Source of the DNA: a virus
IMG/VR virus record: IMGVR_UViG_3300048694_001252
Span: 51,247-115,246 of that record
DNA: 64,000 bases
Reading direction: 5' to 3' (one strand)
Both the position numbers and the translations under genes were made by a program. The notes beneath the pieces are model-generated. The model did no database searches. It was not told where the DNA came from and was given only the letters and a program-made list of their open reading frames with translations. Below, piece by piece: positions 61,601 through 64,000 of this stretch (position 1 is the first letter of the stretch; each line of letters starts with the position of its first letter).

Positions 61601-64000
61601 ACACAGCCACAGAATTGTTAGTGGCCGCTCCCGCAGGCAGTACCTATCTCGTGATAGAATTTGACAACGATCAAACCGATTTTGATGCTGGATCTACGCT
61701 GTTGTTCAATTCCAGCGATGGTAGTGGTGCTGTCTATGTTTACGATTACTTGCCGTCAAATCAACCCAGCGTGACCAATCCGGCAAAGTTTATACTGGGA
61801 CAGCAGATCGCTATTTCAGATCTAGGCACTCTGGATCAACTGGGTCGGGGCTTGAGCTATCGCGATGGTGTGTTACTCATGGGAGCTCCGGGCAGTGATC
61901 TCAACGACAGCAGCCAGGCCGATTATGGGCGAGTGTATATCTGGCAAAATCCCACTCGTGAATCAGCCTGGCGTCTGCTGCATCGAGAAACTGCGGTAGT
62001 GGACATTCGCATGCTGGATAGCGTATATCTGTACAATCTAGTCAGCAGTGAGACCACGCAGTTCTTGGATTTCTTCAGTCCCTTGCAGGGCAAAATCCTG
62101 GGTGCTGCGCAGCAAAATATCGATTTTATCAGTGCAGTTGATCCGGCCGGTTACAACGTGGGTGCCATAGGATCCAAGGGTCAGACCTGGGGGCAGGATC
62201 GTGTGGGTGAAACTTGGTGGGATGTTTCCAGTGTGCGTTTCTTGGACAGCAGCCAAGACAACATCACCTATGATGCACGTCAGTGGGGTCGGGTATTTCC
62301 GGGCAGCCAGATCAACATATATCAGTGGATCGTGAGTGCTGTACCACCGGCCAACTATAGCGGTCCTGGGCAGGTGCGAGATGTGACGAATTATTCTGTG
62401 AATTCCGTGCTCACCCGCGAAGGTATATTGCAAACTCAATATTTCTTCTGGGTAAGTGATCTCACTACCATAGCCACCAACAAGGGCAAAACGCTATCGA
62501 TCTCTACGGTAGCTCAATACATAGAAAACCCGCGCCTGAGTGGTATCGCTTATATGGCACCTATCAATGCCAACACTGTGGCCCTATACAATTGTCAAAA
62601 TCTTATAGAAGCCCAGGACACTGTGCTACATGTTGAGTTTGATCGCGAACTCAATGATGACAATGTGCATATAGAGTATCAATTGATACCGCAAGATCGT
62701 GCAGATGGTTGGCTCAGTGACAGTTTGTATCGCAAATTGTTGGATAGCTTCTGTGGTGTGGATGCAGCCGGCAATCTTGTGCCCGATAATTCACTGAGTC
62801 CGGCCGAACAGTATGGTGTGCAATTCCGTCCTCGCCAGAGCATGTTCTCGGATCGCTTCCTGGCGCTCAAGACCTATATTGTGCGCTCCAATACTATATT
62901 GGCTCAATATCCCATAGTGGAAATGCGCAATCTTGGCCTACTCAATAGCGAACAGCCCATACCACCTGTCAATTCAGGTGAATACGACGTACAGGTAGCT
63001 GACATAGAAATATTGGGATACCAAAACATATATCAGGTGCCCTTGGGTTATCGATATCTAGTCCAGACTGATAGTTCTGAATTTGGTCTCTGGACCATAT
63101 ATCAGGTGGTCTTGACCGGAGAAAGTGTTACCAGAGAATTGAGATTGGTTCAAGTGCAGAATTATCGCACTGCCGATTACTGGAACTATATCGATTGGGT
63201 TCGTCCCGGATATAATGCCAGCATCCAGCCCTTGGCTCAGGTGGCAAACTACAGCGCTCTAGATACAGTATCGGTGCCTGTGGGCAGCAGTGTCAAGGTC
63301 CTGGCCAACAGTCAAGGCATGTACGAAATCTACTTGCGTACCGACACCGGATGGGAGCGTGTGGTATTGCAGAATGGTACCATAGCCATATCTGATACCA
63401 TATATGATTATCCCGCAGGCCGATTTGGCTTTGACGCCGAGGCTTTTGACACCCTATATTTTGATCAAGATCCCACTACGGAAACTCGTCGTATTTTACA
63501 AGCACTCAACGAACAGATTTTCACAGATGAGCTCTTGATCTATCGCAATCAACTGTTGATCTTGATGTTCAATTTTGTATTGACTGAATTCCCGGCGCCG
63601 CAGTGGTTGATGAAAACCAGCTTGATTGACGTGGATCATAGACTACGAAGTCTGTTGCCGTTCCCCAACTATCAATTGGACAATCAGGAATTCGTGGTAG
63701 ATTACATTCAGGAAGTCAAGCCCTATCATGTGCAAATACGACAGGTCAATCTGCGCTATTTTGGTCAGGACGATTTCATGGGTGACATCACAGACTTTGA
63801 TGTTCCGGCCTATTACAATACAGCATTGGATATACCTCAATATGTGAGTCCCATCCTGACTCCCTATGCCATAAGCACAGCCACAGGGTCGCCTAGTACG
63901 ATCCAGAGCGATGCCTCGGCCACTGACCCCATCTGGACTCAGTGGCCCTGGAGTCAATGGTATGGCCACTATCTCATGTTGATTGATGGTGTCACTGTGG
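52681..64000 (+). CDS. Giant virion structural protein, at least 3,773 aa (runs off the window)
   Basis: The frame starts at ATG 52681, overlapping the gp6 stop, and stays open to the window end. The start MARFRTVNYLPEIFQTDANR with MQSDYYTWDPFCNFDSLVNY is characteristic of giant structural proteins behind gp6 in aquatic T4-like phages. The body alternates beta-rich segments with Tyr/Trp-rich parts. Residues about 2350-3100 hold a series of FG-GAP-like blades (YGATVAMGANQQSVLVGSPR, FGSTVAMSHDERWMYIGAPY, GRGLSYRDGVLLMGAPGSDL), suggesting an integrin-type beta-propeller. Near the end, VDYIQEVKPYHVQIRQVNLR is another conserved piece. A role at the baseplate rim or as fibre attachment, with adhesion by the propeller, is inferred. 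It has no internal stop of any kind, including TAG. Confidence 0.88.
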   Translation, partial: MARFRTVNYLPEIFQTDANRQFLAATLDTLVQEPQLKQTQGFIGRTVGPGVIPEDRYVVEPNKTRADYQLEPGVISLDPKDTARIQDAITYPGILESVSARGGVGSRPDRLMQSDYYTWDPFCNFDSLVNYSQYYWLPNGPDAVDVSATGIPVTDTFDVTRANGVYTFSGLAGTNPTVELVRGGSYIFNVYQNSKETVNFKVSNQGLAGYTIDNQVNPTITLARGNTYVFNLVLRGPYPFWIKTNNELGTAYAYNDGVTRNGSLTGIVTFVVPQDAPDVLYYVSENQPNMRGMINIVDGDPGTGPGFWIQTEPGIGGRNSASPNISTREVLGVINNGEDLGTVVFNVPTKTQQNYFYNLPTYSLPVDLVSTISYTDLQGQSVSGFLQIYGGIDGVSNLDNRTVIFTGGSPGIDPPDTRQLFQITYDYIDNIPYINVAKIADIPNQCKWMIRYGTMYSNTQWYKTPQGTFKRMPLLTAALDTLYYQDGTDPGIVGKIRLVDPVNSSTIYIDDILGKKNYTSPNGVTFTNGLKVVFRGDVLPDTYASNTITIDCLSTTSQQNLISTYSTEHLRVGQEIIFSAPTLGGLTPAQPYYVRFIDNVLQFQVSETPDGAAVALANGTGHMLAAVTNYRAYYVAGVGTAIQLLPVTDFVTPELYIGDENESGSTVPLLPDYITIDRASSDHNAWSRSNRWFHIDVIQATAEYNNTIVTLNETDRARRPIIQFNAGIRLFDMGSQGLAPVDVIDFTETDALSNVEGATSYTVYGYSVINGSRIIFANDLDPQVRDKIWQVEFIYPDTVPPLVSQPVIHLRLADDGDVAVDMCTVILNHGTSQLPVPTGETEIIGGQTVIKGQAGASYWYDGTAWIASQTKTQVQQPPLFNVYDMQGVSFSDRVKYPSTDFAGTRLFSYAISDVGVKDVVLGFPLRYLTINNLGDIVFDNNLYTDQFNYVKDKGSYTQSISAGTPRVYSTRTEYQRVLGWQDAVTTTQVYQQFRFVFTTVNLELDVVVSERTDIPVVKVYVNNVWLPPAGFSIARYDKRTVITLATAPAPDSIIEVVALSEQTSNTGFYQVPINLQNNPFNANSDAFTLGTIRQHYQSICENLLPLSGPVNGANNSRDLGDIVPYGQVILQQSAPLTLAGYFLRSNKFNIWNSLVYNGREYTKYKNLILENVTQQVINFETAAQILDRAIANVTQGRVETQPFYWSDMLPSGSIYQETVYPITYITTRTFNTLYVHDYTSANYLGMDVYLDGDILTRGRDYTVAANAATITVITTLAVGQTLTIREYETTAGSFCPNTPTKLGLYPAWQPEIVVQTTTDGEQAMIMGHDGSATKIFGDIRDSVLLEFETRIYNNLKLDDNPVPLTIADVLPGQFRRTGFDLSEIQNILNQDFLSWIAWNKLDYTTQEFNISNSFTYNYSQAQNRLDSSLLPGAWRGINRYFYDTVQPQSTPWEMLGFSVKPTWWDLTYGTGPYTDGNLVLWDDLEAGIVRDPLGAYVLPAYVRPRLTQVIPSGSEGQLLSPLDTVVGNFEDETFVNDWSVGNGGPTEASWWTSSLYPFAVMRVLALTRPAKFFSLFVDRDLYRYNSEFEQYLYRGRYRMDARDLEVYGNGVSKASFMNWIVDYNRQTGLDSTQEMSQDLANLDVRLCYRMASFSDKQYITLMTERSTPNSNNSGFTIPDNSYQLLLYKNQVFAEVTYSSVIVQRTNTGYQVFGYSTLQPYFTQTVSMSTSKPLTITSGGITVQVSTVFSNITQQIPYSTEFATPQEVAQFLLCYGHWLGTQGFVFDNISNGYVLDWTRMASEFLYWAGQDWDNGVLININPLAQKLQITKAQSVVDSLQVQSAENVLLDQNRRELPTRNLNIVRLDNTLTVEPMTDQSLSFVDLNFTSYEHMIVLNNRSEFGDLILDPTTGARQSRLYLMTTNTSDWNGSIDTPGFILNRDNIEAWTGLRTYAKGEIVRHKGSYWSAATIVQPSARFNYNDWLQSDYTKIEQGLLPNLANKAVQLQQSYDINQANIDSEQDLFSFGLIGFRPRQYLAALDLDSVGQVNVYRQFLGTKGTKLSAENLRSSRLTKEQADYAIFENWAVQRGVYGANANRSFVEFRLNRALLSANPSTVQVINAGESSEADQTILLGNIWRQSYKLTTTDIFPTTLDLPTDVGLPSAGYVDIDDVDITVFDITDPANLSANLDKIGVGTSVWVAKINDYDWNIYRCESIPGSINHLCDNLDGTSLVIFTQQHGLSVGNQLIIRFFDAAVDGIYRVLSVPSLNQVTIAYQFVGRGRTVIDGTGIGFTLETMRVAQFSDLVNLPYANQLTPGARAWVDDDGDGRWGVYEKQDIYTATTTLASKNPDATEGYGATVAMGANQQSVLVGSPRYGFPAGAEKGAIYTYVKNYTGTFQPVSPVLGTDAILELGTADSRGFGSSLSIGNLDWAVAGAPGSLGGAAQTDSGYAAVIHRSEAVVPNANPYQLWQLLTTPGLINTDQAQFGSTVAMSHDERWMYIGAPYKDNGSVAAYTRVEWREQTLDTHGTGSQTDYAFGGTIEISDANQLAVTVNGILQTLGVDYSVNLVTQQVIFGSAPAADRPIRIRRLDAVQLDETAGPTYDLAQYFYQVDLADSNIYSFQLTLNGDLLRPNIDYTFNTMTKIVSISAALTLGDVLLARASWYWLYVDTILPPTITGTPALFGSSLVCTTDGRQVLIGARNQDVDGVVQAGCVYVYDRDVQRFHYGETSTVTFTVLGSAPNPLAVSVLVNNQFLTPETSTVVDAPNSFTVSGNNITVNTDLVTGDFVDIETNQFQLAQVIMQDQIAEFSNYGQAVDICRYNCSLYVGAPQSSVQIFKGGVVERSVNQARSFGIIASVNTNPVLTPGDTLRVNNQDVEVPAASGSVSSLQGLALAITNQVPNTQASVTNGVLQITVMNMAASVPGNRLQVAPGTVGTAFDDLGFDTFVIAQTITSPLPLQYAQFGAALTISDTATELLVAAPAGSTYLVIEFDNDQTDFDAGSTLLFNSSDGSGAVYVYDYLPSNQPSVTNPAKFILGQQIAISDLGTLDQLGRGLSYRDGVLLMGAPGSDLNDSSQADYGRVYIWQNPTRESAWRLLHRETAVVDIRMLDSVYLYNLVSSETTQFLDFFSPLQGKILGAAQQNIDFISAVDPAGYNVGAIGSKGQTWGQDRVGETWWDVSSVRFLDSSQDNITYDARQWGRVFPGSQINIYQWIVSAVPPANYSGPGQVRDVTNYSVNSVLTREGILQTQYFFWVSDLTTIATNKGKTLSISTVAQYIENPRLSGIAYMAPINANTVALYNCQNLIEAQDTVLHVEFDRELNDDNVHIEYQLIPQDRADGWLSDSLYRKLLDSFCGVDAAGNLVPDNSLSPAEQYGVQFRPRQSMFSDRFLALKTYIVRSNTILAQYPIVEMRNLGLLNSEQPIPPVNSGEYDVQVADIEILGYQNIYQVPLGYRYLVQTDSSEFGLWTIYQVVLTGESVTRELRLVQVQNYRTADYWNYIDWVRPGYNASIQPLAQVANYSALDTVSVPVGSSVKVLANSQGMYEIYLRTDTGWERVVLQNGTIAISDTIYDYPAGRFGFDAEAFDTLYFDQDPTTETRRILQALNEQIFTDELLIYRNQLLILMFNFVLTEFPAPQWLMKTSLIDVDHRLRSLLPFPNYQLDNQEFVVDYIQEVKPYHVQIRQVNLRYFGQDDFMGDITDFDVPAYYNTALDIPQYVSPILTPYAISTATGSPSTIQSDASATDPIWTQWPWSQWYGHYLMLIDGVTV

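Noticed and set aside
1-64000. Integrated prophage or defence island
   Set aside because: No integrase, attachment sites, repressor or flanking bacterial genes are seen; the content is that of a lytic T4-like virus.

Overview
The window looks like a piece of the genome of a T4-like myovirus (tailed, contractile) of the aquatic T4 superfamily. Evidence: a head module in T4 order on the minus strand (portal gp20, prohead core, protease gp21, scaffold gp22, major capsid gp23); baseplate genes on the plus strand (gp53, gp5-like spike, gp25, gp6, gp26-like); and the recombination pair gp46/gp47 with the late sigma factor gp55. The collagen-like and LamG-bearing fibres, the very large structural proteins and the phage radical SAM genes are styles typical of phages of marine and freshwater bacteria. 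The host cannot be named; there are no photosynthesis genes here. Gene assignments rest on motif recognition, not on database searches.

Layout. 1-12464 (minus): adhesion region with the start of a fibre-type gene, a 2,458-aa collagen-like fibre, a second collagen-like fibre with a YADLAEKY-type C-terminal domain, a 195-aa protein of uncertain family and a 275-aa probable virion protein. 12599-14601 (plus): an accessory island with a TPR-glycosyltransferase, a 56-aa protein, a tRNA with a CUA (amber-reading) anticodon and a gene whose third codon is an in-frame amber stop. 14619-22322 (minus): three LamG-type lectin proteins and an 1,842-aa fibre. 22347-23120: free-standing GIY-YIG homing endonuclease. 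23238-32065 (minus): gp23, gp22, gp21, core, small protein, gp20 and a tape-measure-like protein carrying a GH24 lysozyme domain. 32105-33162 (plus): gp26-like and a small hub protein. 33163-33592: gene-free, hairpin-rich gap. 33593-40478 (minus): operon gp55 - gp47 - gp46 - two radical SAM proteins - a small binding-type protein - an endonuclease-like protein. 40590-64000 (plus): tail-tube junction protein, gp53, a probable hub protein, gp5-like spike, a structural protein, gp25, gp6 and a structural protein of at least 3,773 aa running off the window.

How it works together. Virion genes sit behind T4-type late octamers (ATAAATA core), which gp55 would recognise, while the gp55/47/46 operon itself has a host-type sigma70 promoter overlapped by a late octamer. 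Several late octamers lie only 5-7 nt from a start codon without a Shine-Dalgarno sequence, suggesting leaderless late mRNAs.

Most unusual element: the CUA tRNA is followed after 18 bp by a gene with a strong Shine-Dalgarno sequence and the start ATG-TCC-TAG, then a long open frame. The pair is flanked by 17-bp direct repeats (16/17 identical) and has a plausible sigma70 promoter at the tRNA 5' end. It reads as a self-contained amber-suppression cassette in a genome that otherwise uses UAG as a normal stop (7 of 35 stops seen).
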